Origin: Actinomycetota bacterium
Lineage (GTDB): Bacteria > Actinomycetota > Acidimicrobiia > Acidimicrobiales > Microtrichaceae
Length of the DNA: 6,331 nucleotides
Direction: 5' to 3'
NCBI GenBank assembly: GCA_018268735.1
Contig: JAFDWA010000102.1
Coordinates: forward strand, 1 to 6,331
The notes under the pieces were generated by a model. That model did not search any database. It was not told the DNA's origin and was given only the letters and a program-made list of their open reading frames with translations. The translations under genes were made by a program, and so were the position numbers. This document shows, one piece after another, positions 1 to 5,884 of the stretch; the stretch's first letter is position 1, and each line of letters starts with the position of its first letter.

Positions 1-1
1 A

Positions 2-1537
2 CCTGGGGTCGTCTCCTTCGGTGCGGCGAAGGCCGCCGGCACCTCCGGCGACATCGACTGGGGGAAGCGCTGCGACACGGGCACCGGCGTGCTCGCCATC
101 CCGATCTTCCCGGCACCGCAGTGCTACAAGCCCTTCACCGGCGACAACGGTGGGGCGACGACGACGGGTGTCTCCAAGGATTCGGTCAAGATCGTGGTCT
201 ACCTGCCGCAGCAGAACGATCCTGTCCTCAGCTTCATCTACAAGCAGATCGGCAACAGCGACACGCCGACGCAGATCTTCGACAGCTACCAGGGCTACAA
301 CAAGCTCCTGTCGACGTACTACGAGACCTACGGCCGCAAGGTCGACCTCGTTCGCTACGACGCCACCGGAACGATCCAGGACGAGGTGGCTGCGACCTCC
401 GATGCCGAGACGATCGCTCGTGACATCAAGCCGTTCGCGGTCATCGGCGGCCCCAACCTCACCGACGCGTTCGCCGACACGCTGGCCCGCAACAAGGTCA
501 TGTGCGTGTCGTGCGCACCCGCCCAGACGAGCGATTGGTACGTGCAGCGCGGCCCCTACGTCTGGGACATCCAGAAGAACACGGTGCAGAACCTCGAGAT
601 GGTCGGCCAGTACATCGGCAACAGGGTGGCGAACCGCAAGGCTGAGTACGGCGGCGCCGAGGTCGACGGCAAGGAGCGCAAGCTGGGGCTCATCGCGCTG
701 TCGGCGTCGTCGGCCGCCGACGACATCCGAAACACCTTCCTCGCCGACATGAAGAAGCAGTACGACACGACCTTCGTCGATGTCGTCACCTACACCGACC
801 CGGTCTCGCTCGCGGGTCAGGCCGCCCAGATCATGGCCAAGATGAAGTCCGAGGGGATCACCACCGTCGTGTTCATGGGTGACCCGCTGGCACCTCAGAC
901 GCTCACCAGGAACGCCACGAGCCAGGGGTTCTTCCCGGAGTGGGTCATGACGGGGTCCGCGCTCGTCGACACGACGATCTTCTCCCGGACCTATGACCAG
1001 GAGCAGTGGAAGCACGCCTTCGGACCGTCCAACCTGTTCGCTCGCTCGAGCGGCGACGTCTCCGGTCCGACCTACCTCTACAAGTGGTTCTTCGGTCAGG
1101 ACCCGCCGGCGCAGCAGGTCGCGCTCCTGTTGCCGAACCTGCAGTTCTTCTACTCCATCTTCCAGGGCGTCGGTCCGAAGCTGACACCGCAGACGTTCCA
1201 GGACGTCATCTTCACGGCACCCATCGTCAAGAGCACCGTGCTGACCCCGCAGCTCAGCTGGGGCAACCGGAAGGTCTGGCCGACCACCGACTACGCCGGC
1301 GTCGACGACCAGACCGAGGTGTTCTGGAACCCGACCGCGACCGGCGTCGACGAGCTCGGCCAGCAGGGGACCGGGATGTGGGCGTACGTCCAGGGCGGCA
1401 AGCGGTACCTCCCCGGCCAGTGGCCCAAGGAGGAGGCGACGGTGTTCGCCAACGCGCAGGACCCCGTCACCTTCTACACCCAGCTGCCCGCTGGAATCAC
1501 CCTGCCCAGCTACACGCCGCTGAAGCCGACGTCCTGA
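2..1537 (+). CDS. ABC-type substrate-binding protein, periplasmic-binding-protein type I fold (5' partial)
   Basis: The frame is open from the window's first complete codon to TGA at 1535-1537, giving 511 visible residues. The true start and any signal peptide or lipobox lie upstream of the window. From about visible residue 62 the protein has the alternating beta/alpha pattern of the Peripla_BP_6 (Leu/Ile/Val-binding-like) fold, with strands such as VKIVVYLP, FAVIGGP, KLGLIALS and ITTVVFMG. A segment of about 60 residues precedes this fold and holds Cys24 and Cys41; another Cys pair (C168, C171 in MCVSC) sits in the first lobe. Both pairs could form disulfides in an exported protein. Related receptors bind amino acids, amides or other small carboxylates outside the membrane and deliver them to an ABC importer. 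The ligand cannot be told from sequence, and no permease or ATPase gene is visible here. A GTG at 89 is internal because homologous-looking sequence continues upstream of it. The gene is convergent with the PAC2 gene. The fold is a confident call; the substrate is unknown. Confidence 0.88.
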   Translation, partial: PGVVSFGAAKAAGTSGDIDWGKRCDTGTGVLAIPIFPAPQCYKPFTGDNGGATTTGVSKDSVKIVVYLPQQNDPVLSFIYKQIGNSDTPTQIFDSYQGYNKLLSTYYETYGRKVDLVRYDATGTIQDEVAATSDAETIARDIKPFAVIGGPNLTDAFADTLARNKVMCVSCAPAQTSDWYVQRGPYVWDIQKNTVQNLEMVGQYIGNRVANRKAEYGGAEVDGKERKLGLIALSASSAADDIRNTFLADMKKQYDTTFVDVVTYTDPVSLAGQAAQIMAKMKSEGITTVVFMGDPLAPQTLTRNATSQGFFPEWVMTGSALVDTTIFSRTYDQEQWKHAFGPSNLFARSSGDVSGPTYLYKWFFGQDPPAQQVALLLPNLQFFYSIFQGVGPKLTPQTFQDVIFTAPIVKSTVLTPQLSWGNRKVWPTTDYAGVDDQTEVFWNPTATGVDELGQQGTGMWAYVQGGKRYLPGQWPKEEATVFANAQDPVTFYTQLPAGITLPSYTPLKPTS

Positions 1538-1555
1538 GCACTGGGACGATCCGAG

Positions 1556-1592
1556 CCGTCAGCGTCCCGGCTCGTCGTCGGGACGCTGACGG
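1556..1592. terminator. Inverted repeat, probable bidirectional terminator
   Basis: A perfect 14-bp inverted repeat (arms 1556-1569 and 1579-1592) encloses a 9-nt loop. It begins 18 bases after the stop of the substrate-binding-protein gene and covers the last 11 codons, including the stop, of the convergent PAC2 gene. The stem is GC-rich and no T-run follows on either strand, so it would be a hairpin without a U tract, a form often proposed for high-GC actinobacteria. Its place between convergent genes supports a role in ending both transcripts. That role is inferred; only the repeat is seen directly. Confidence 0.6.
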
Positions 1593-2461
1593 AGGAACTC
1601 CTGCAGTTCCGCCGCGAGCTCGTCACCCGACGGGATCCGGTCGAAGCCGAATCGGGGTGCATCCTCGGGGGAGTCCACCAGTCCCTGGTCGACGAGCTCC
1701 TCGAGCTGGGCGACCATCGCCTGGTGCTGAGGGTTCTCGGCCACGAGCTCGTCGATGCGGATCTTCGTCGCCACAGCGTCGGCGGAGAGCTGACCGTGGT
1801 GGATCTCGATGCCGGCGACCTCGCTCAGGCCCTGCAGCAGAGCGAGGCTCGCTGCCGGGTACGCCATCGTCGACACGTAGTGCGGCACCTGGGCCCAGAG
1901 CCCGAGCGCCGGCAGGCCCGCCTCGTTGCACGCCACGTCGATCGCCGCGTGGATGCCGCCGGGCACGTCCAGGGTGCCGCGCACGTAGCCGTGGAGCTCG
2001 TGGGACAGCTGCACCGACGACGTCGTGACCGACAGCTGCACCTCACGGGTGTGCGGGACCGGCTACGGGTAGGCGCCGAGGGAGACCACCATCCGGCAGT
2101 CGAGGTCGGTCACGAGGCCGACGACGGCGTCGGTGAAGCCCCGCCACTCGAAGTCGGGCTCGGCGCCGACGAGCAGCAGGATGTCGCGTCCGTGGGAGTC
2201 GGTCCCTGCCAGCAGCTGGATCGTCGGCCAGGTCAGCCCGGTGATCAGGCCGTTGACGATGTGCATCACCGGCCGTCGGGCGCGGTGGTCGAGGAGACGG
2301 TCGGTGTCGAAGGTCGCGACGACTTGCGGCGACGATCCGTTCATGAGCGCCGCCGCAGCGTTCGCGACACCCATGCCGGAGTCGATCCATCCCTCCATCG
2401 CGACGAGGAGGACGGGATCGGTCAGCTCGGGTCGGAGCACCCGTTCGACGAGCGACGACAT
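1559..2461 (-). pseudogene. PAC2-family protein gene interrupted by one in-frame TAG (codon 133)
   Basis: The ATG at 2459-2461 opens a minus-strand frame of 300 codons ending at TGA (1559-1561). It is continuous except for a single TAG at 2063-2065. The first 132 residues contain the N-terminal PAC2 features, such as the VLLVAMEGWIDSGMGVANAA segment and the LLLVGAEPDFEW strand. The same frame resumes right after the TAG with PVPHTR and then GLWAQVPHYVSTMAYPAAS, the conserved C-terminal PAC2 region. The total length suits the actinobacterial family (about 300 residues). PAC2 proteins resemble the eukaryotic proteasome-assembly chaperone 2; their bacterial role is not established. The start has a good ribosome-binding site (GAAGGGA, 9 nt away) and lies one base after the kinase stop. 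If the TAG is real and read as stop, the product is a 132-residue fragment; a GTG at 2039-2041 could in principle restart the C-terminal 160 residues but has no clear ribosome-binding site. A base-calling error, a recent mutation or readthrough are all possible. Confidence 0.8.
2063..2065 (-). other. In-frame amber codon (TAG) inside the PAC2 gene
   Basis: The plus strand reads CTA here, so the minus strand reads TAG between the conserved LGAYP and PVPHTR segments. Both flanks are in the same frame, so this is a nonsense codon and not a frameshift. One base change from TCG (Ser), CAG, GAG or TGG would create it. All intact genes in the window end in TGA, so nothing here independently shows how TAG is read in this organism. 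Confidence 0.9.
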
Positions 2462-2462
2462 C

Positions 2463-3512
2463 TCAGTCGATCCCTTCGGCTGCGGCAGCGGTCGCCTCGG
2501 AGAGCGAGTCGAGCATCGCTCGGAAGCCTGCGACCTCGGCGTCGGACACGTCACCCATGGCTCCGCCGGCGTACCGGGCGTAGACCCCGGCGATGATGCA
2601 GGTGAGCTTCCAGTAGCCGAACGCGATGTAGAAGCCGAGGTCGGAGAGGTCGCGACCCGAGCGACGGGCATACCGCTCGATCAGCTCGGACTTGCCGGGG
2701 AATCCGTCGAACGCGGTGGGGGAGGCCTGTGGCAGCACCGCGACACCATCCGGGTCGGACCAGTACACCCACAGCAGCCCGACGTCGGCGAGCGGATCGC
2801 CGAGGGTGCAGATCTCCCAGTCGAGCACGGCCATCACCGACCCGTCGGGGTGCAGCATGCAGTTGTCGAGCCGGTAGTCGCCGTGCACGATCGCGGCGCC
2901 GACCTGGGTCGGGATCGATCGTTGGAGCCGATCGTGCACCTCGTGGACCGCGGTCAGGCCGAGGGCGCCGTCGAGCTGGCTGTCGGAGCCCTGGAACTGG
3001 GAGTACCACCGGCGGAGCTGCCGGGAGATGTAGTCCTCCCGGCGTCCGAGGTCGCCGAGTCCGACGGCGTCGATGTCGACGGCGTGGATCGCTGCGAGCA
3101 CGTCGACCAGGGACTCGCCGGCGCGCCGCCGTTCGTCCGGGGTCAGCGCCGCGGCGTCAGCCGTGCTGCGGATCACCCGCCCGTCGACGAAGTCCATCAC
3201 GTAGAACGGCCTGCCGTTGACCGCCTCGTCGGTGCACAGCGCGATCGCGGCCGGAACGGGCACGTCGGTGGGTCCGAGCGCAGCGATGATGCGGTGCTCG
3301 CGCTCCATGTCGTGCGCTGTCGCGAGGACCTGGCGCAGCGGTGGTCGGCGCAGCACCCGCCGGTTGGGCGGGTCAGCGGCATCGGTCACCGCGTACGTGA
3401 GGTTCGAGTGGCCCCCGGCGATCAGCTCGAAGTCGAGCGGGGGGACCAGTCCGGGAACGTGGTCGTCGAACCAGTCGGTGACGCTCGCGACGTCGATCCC
3501 ATCGGTCTGCAC
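2463..3512 (-). CDS. Aminoglycoside-phosphotransferase-fold kinase, ACAD10/11-associated type
   Basis: The product is a 349-residue soluble kinase-like protein. It has a nucleotide-binding loop (GGHSNLTY, residues 33-40), a lysine-poor N-lobe with VLRRPP (53-58), and the catalytic loop HGDYRLDN at 210-217 with Asp212 as probable base and Asn217 as metal ligand. A second metal-binding Asp lies in the LDWE motif (Asp231), followed by LGDPLAD. This pattern matches the phosphotransferase proteins related to the N-terminal domain of mammalian ACAD10/ACAD11, a domain linked to phosphorylation of hydroxyacyl-CoA intermediates; the substrate here is not shown by sequence. I chose the GTG at 3510-3512 because family similarity begins about there (VTDWFDDHVPGL). 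The frame stays open upstream to a GTG at 3621-3623, but that stretch runs through the divergent thioredoxin gene and looks non-family. The stop is one base before the PAC2 start, so the two genes are very likely cotranscribed. Acting on antibiotics is unlikely given the subfamily. Confidence 0.9.
   Translation of the reverse strand: MQTDGIDVASVTDWFDDHVPGLVPPLDFELIAGGHSNLTYAVTDAADPPNRRVLRRPPLRQVLATAHDMEREHRIIAALGPTDVPVPAAIALCTDEAVNGRPFYVMDFVDGRVIRSTADAAALTPDERRRAGESLVDVLAAIHAVDIDAVGLGDLGRREDYISRQLRRWYSQFQGSDSQLDGALGLTAVHEVHDRLQRSIPTQVGAAIVHGDYRLDNCMLHPDGSVMAVLDWEICTLGDPLADVGLLWVYWSDPDGVAVLPQASPTAFDGFPGKSELIERYARRSGRDLSDLGFYIAFGYWKLTCIIAGVYARYAGGAMGDVSDAEVAGFRAMLDSLSEATAAAAEGID
2471..2477 (-). 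promoter_or_regulatory. Ribosome-binding site of the PAC2 gene
   Basis: The minus strand reads GAAGGGA, 9 nt before the ATG at 2461. It lies inside the last codons of the kinase gene. It fixes the PAC2 start and fits translational coupling across the TGA-G-ATG junction. Confidence 0.6.
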
Positions 3513-3520
3513 GGTGACGC

Positions 3521-3526
3521 AACCTA
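3521..3526 (-). promoter_or_regulatory. Candidate -10 element for the kinase-PAC2 pair
   Basis: The minus strand reads TAGGTT, matching TANNNT, 8 nt before the GTG at 3512. Transcription would begin at or within a few bases of the start codon, suggesting a leaderless or nearly leaderless message. No good -35 hexamer is visible. The alternative reading is that AGG within this hexamer acts as a weak ribosome-binding site at about 10 nt spacing. Confidence 0.3.
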
Positions 3527-3532
3527 CTTCCC

Positions 3533-3560
3533 TCGACGGGTGCGACGGGCGCCGTACACT
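3533..3560 (+). promoter_or_regulatory. Candidate promoter of the thioredoxin-mmsA pair
   Basis: TCGACG (3533-3538, 4 of 6 bases of TTGACA) and TACACT (3555-3560, 4 of 6 of TATAAT) are separated by 16 bp. The -10 ends 9 bases before the ATG at 3570, so transcription should begin at or just before the start codon. No usable Shine-Dalgarno sequence precedes the ATG (the nearest GGGA ends only 2 nt away), which fits a leaderless mRNA. Promoter identity is inferred from position and sequence only. Confidence 0.45.
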
Positions 3561-3569
3561 GCCGGGACC

Positions 3570-4271
3570 ATGGGCGACGTCACCGATTCCACGTTCCAGT
3601 CCGCCGTCGTCGAGCGCTCGCACGTCGTACCGGTCGTCGTCGACCTGTGGGCCGAGTGGTGCGGTCCGTGCCGCCAGCTCGGGCCGATCCTCGAGTCCGT
3701 GGTCGCCGGCACCGAGGGGGCGGTCGAGCTGGCGAAGGTCGACATCGACGCGAACCCGGGGGTCGCGAACGCCTTCCAGGTCCAGTCGATCCCTGCGGTC
3801 TACGCGATGAAGGACGGCAAGGTCGTCGACGGGTTCCTCGGCGCGCAGCCCGAGTGGCAGGTCAGCGAGTTCGTCCAGCGCTTGGTGCCCGGCGAGGCCG
3901 CATCGGAGCTCGACGAGCTGGTGGCACTCGGCGACGAGGCATCGCTCCGGGCGGCGCTCGACATCGAGGCCGACAACGAGGGCGCGGTGCTCGCGCTCGC
4001 CGAGCTGCTCGCTGGCGACGGCCGATCCGACGAGGCGATGTCGCTGCTCGAACGCATCCCGGAGTCAGCGGCGTCGCGCCGCATCGCCGCGCTGGTCCGC
4101 ACCGGACCAGCGGCGGAGGGAGCCGACCTCGACGGGCGCCTCGCCGGCCTGCTGGACCGCGTCAAGGGCGACGACGACGCCCGTCAGGAGTTCGTGGACC
4201 TCCTCGAGCTCCTCTCCGACGAGGAGCGTCGCTCGGAGTGGCGGCGTCGGCTCTCCACCCGACTCTTCTGA
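3570..4271 (+). CDS. Thioredoxin-domain protein with TPR-like C-terminus (YbbN/CnoX family)
   Basis: The product has 233 residues. Residues 1-107 form a thioredoxin domain with the active site WCGPC (30-34), the strand PVVVDLWAEW before it, KVDIDANP (57-64) and the cis-proline loop SIPAV (Pro75). Residues 110-233 are helical repeats rich in Ala, Leu, Glu and Asp, as in the tetratricopeptide-like C-terminus of YbbN/CnoX chaperedoxins, which bind unfolding clients and pass them to chaperones. The canonical CGPC pair predicts thiol-disulfide activity, unlike E. coli CnoX, where the first Cys is lost. No signal peptide is visible, so it should be cytoplasmic. The ATG at 3570 was chosen because MGDVTDSTFQ aligns with the expected family N-terminus and the frame further upstream runs antisense to the kinase gene. 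The next gene begins 13 bases after its stop, so the two are probably cotranscribed. Clients cannot be inferred. Confidence 0.92.
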   Translation: MGDVTDSTFQSAVVERSHVVPVVVDLWAEWCGPCRQLGPILESVVAGTEGAVELAKVDIDANPGVANAFQVQSIPAVYAMKDGKVVDGFLGAQPEWQVSEFVQRLVPGEAASELDELVALGDEASLRAALDIEADNEGAVLALAELLAGDGRSDEAMSLLERIPESAASRRIAALVRTGPAAEGADLDGRLAGLLDRVKGDDDARQEFVDLLELLSDEERRSEWRRRLSTRLF

Positions 4272-4284
4272 GGCGCTGCCTCCG

Positions 4285-5778
4285 ATGACCGGATCCCTCA
4301 TCCCGCATTGGATCGGTGGCGAGGCCGATCCTGGCGTCGCAGCGCGTTCGGGCGACGTGTTCGACCCGTCGACCGGCGCGGTGAGCGCGTCGGTCCCGTT
4401 CGCGTCGGCTGCCGAGGTCGATCGAGCGGTGCAGGTCGCGGTGAGCGCCTTCGAGACGTGGCGCGAGGTGTCGCTGTCCCGGCGTGCAGCGATCATGTTC
4501 CGCTTCCGTGAGCTGCTCGTCGCACACGTGGACGACCTCGCGGCGGCCATCACCGCCGAGCACGGCAAGGTCCTCTCCGATGCGGTCGGTGAGGTGCAGC
4601 GCGGCATCGAGAACGTCGAGTTCGCGTGCGGCGCACCGCACCTGCTCAAGGGGGCGGTGAGCCACCAGGTCTCGACCGGCGTCGACGTGTCGTCGTTGCT
4701 GCAGCCGCTCGGCGTCGTCGCAGGCATCTCGCCGTTCAACTTCCCGGCGATGGTGCCGCTGTGGATGTTCCCGAACGCGATCGTCTGCGGCAACACGTTC
4801 GTGCTGAAGCCGTCGGAGAAGGACCCCTCCGCGTCGCTGCTCATGGCGAAGCTCCTCCAGGAGGCAGGGCTGCCCGACGGGGTGTTCAACGTCGTCCAGG
4901 GCGACAAGGAGGCGGTCGACGCGCTCCTGTCCCACCCCGGGATCCAGGCCGTCAGCTTCGTGGGGTCCACGCCGATCGCGCGGCACGTCTACGTGACCGG
5001 GACCGCCAACGGGAAGCGTGTCCAGGCGCTGGGCGGAGCCAAGAACCACATGGTCGTGCTCCCCGACGCCGACATCGACACTGCGGCCGACGCGGCGGTG
5101 TCCGCCGCGTTCGGGTCAGCGGGCGAGCGGTGCATGGCCGTGTCGGTCGTGGTCGCCGTCGGCGAGGTGGCCGACCCGCTGGTGGCAGCGATCGCCGAGC
5201 GTGCCGCGTCGGTTCGCGTCGGTCCGGGAGCGGCAGCGGACTCCGAGATGGGACCGCTCGTGACCCGGGAGCACCGCGACCGGGTCGCCTCCTACGTCCC
5301 GGCGGCCGCCGACGGTGGTGCCCGGATCGTCCTCGACGGCCGCGATCAGCACTTCGACGGCGACGGCTTCTACCTCGGCGTGTCGATCATCGACGACGTC
5401 ACCCCGGACATGGGCTGCTACCGCGACGAGATCTTCGGTCCGGTGCTGTCGGTCCTGCGAGTTCCGGACTACGACGCCGCGCTGCAGCTGCTGCGGGCGA
5501 ACCCCTACGGGAACGGCACGGCCATCTTCACCCGCGACGGAGGTGCGGCCCGACGCTTCGTCGACGAGGTGCCGGTCGGCATGGTCGGCGTGAACGTCCC
5601 GGTCCCGGTTCCCGTGGCGGCGTTCTCCTTCGGCGGTTGGGGTGACTCCCTGTTCGGTGACACCCACATGTACGGACCTGAGGGGCTGCACTTCTACACC
5701 CGCTCGAAGGTCGTGACGACCCGCTGGCCCGACCCGGCCACGAGCACCGTGGACCTGGGCTTCCCTCAGAGTCGCTGA
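4285..5778 (+). CDS. mmsA: Methylmalonate-semialdehyde dehydrogenase (CoA-acylating)
   Basis: The product has 497 residues, the usual length of this aldehyde dehydrogenase subfamily. It converts methylmalonate semialdehyde, NAD+ and CoA to propionyl-CoA (and malonate semialdehyde to acetyl-CoA) with loss of CO2, in valine and in some organisms inositol or beta-alanine breakdown. Visible motifs are PFNFP (150-154) with Asn152 of the oxyanion hole, the NAD-binding GSTPIA (227-232), GGAKNHMVVLPDAD (250-263), GSAGERCMA with nucleophile Cys283, and EIFGPV (382-387). The GGAKNH segment has no general-base Glu at the position of the usual ELGGK motif, as expected for CoA-acylating members, which use CoA in place of water. 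RGIENVEFACGAP (107-119) is also typical of this subfamily. The ATG at 4285 lies 13 bases after the thioredoxin gene, with only a weak GAGG at the junction. IolA-type enzymes are close relatives, but no inositol genes are nearby, so mmsA is the better name. Confidence 0.95.
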   Translation: MTGSLIPHWIGGEADPGVAARSGDVFDPSTGAVSASVPFASAAEVDRAVQVAVSAFETWREVSLSRRAAIMFRFRELLVAHVDDLAAAITAEHGKVLSDAVGEVQRGIENVEFACGAPHLLKGAVSHQVSTGVDVSSLLQPLGVVAGISPFNFPAMVPLWMFPNAIVCGNTFVLKPSEKDPSASLLMAKLLQEAGLPDGVFNVVQGDKEAVDALLSHPGIQAVSFVGSTPIARHVYVTGTANGKRVQALGGAKNHMVVLPDADIDTAADAAVSAAFGSAGERCMAVSVVVAVGEVADPLVAAIAERAASVRVGPGAAADSEMGPLVTREHRDRVASYVPAAADGGARIVLDGRDQHFDGDGFYLGVSIIDDVTPDMGCYRDEIFGPVLSVLRVPDYDAALQLLRANPYGNGTAIFTRDGGAARRFVDEVPVGMVGVNVPVPVPVAAFSFGGWGDSLFGDTHMYGPEGLHFYTRSKVVTTRWPDPATSTVDLGFPQSR

Positions 5779-5783
5779 CCCTC

Positions 5784-5799
5784 CGGGGACCGGTCCCCG
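5784..5799. terminator. Perfect 16-bp palindrome after mmsA, possible terminator
   Basis: The sequence CGGGGACCGGTCCCCG is its own reverse complement and starts 5 bases after the mmsA stop codon. As RNA it could form a short GC-rich hairpin with a 4-base loop. No T-run follows. Its place right after the last gene of a pair favours termination, but a palindromic protein-binding site upstream of the next gene is also possible. Confidence 0.4.
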
Positions 5800-5823
5800 T
5801 GGTCCGAGCGTCGACCGCGGCGC

Positions 5824-5829
5824 TAGCGT
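5824..5829 (+). promoter_or_regulatory. Weak candidate -10 for the gene starting at 5885
   Basis: TAGCGT matches TANNNT in the 106-bp gap between mmsA and the next gene. No convincing -35 is placed at the right distance. It is listed only because the upstream palindrome suggests transcription must restart here. Confidence 0.2.
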
Positions 5830-5884
5830 CGCCACGCCTTCCCCCTGGTGGCCGGTCCACGCCGGCGTGTCATCGGGATGTCGC

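Noticed and set aside
1006..2596. Long + strand frames overlapping the binding-protein 3' end and running through PAC2
   Set aside because: They cross the convergent gene boundary and the hairpin, are rich in Arg/Pro/Gly, and have no family resemblance.
1559..2671. PAC2 halves as two separate genes, or a frameshift between them
   Set aside because: Both halves are in the same frame with only three bases (TAG) between conserved segments, so one gene with a nonsense codon explains them best.
2133..3569. Upstream extension of the thioredoxin reading frame on the + strand, making a 712-residue protein
   Set aside because: It runs antisense through the kinase and PAC2 genes and shows no recognisable domain. 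The thioredoxin family N-terminus begins at the ATG at 3570.
3513..3623. N-terminal extension of the kinase from a GTG at 3621-3623
   Set aside because: The extra 37 residues overlap the divergent thioredoxin gene and its promoter and do not look like the family, whose similarity starts near VTDWFDDHVPGL.
4065..5049. Two long minus-strand frames opposite the thioredoxin-mmsA junction
   Set aside because: They are antisense to clearly coding sequence, have Arg/Ala/Ser-biased low-complexity composition, and show no family motif.
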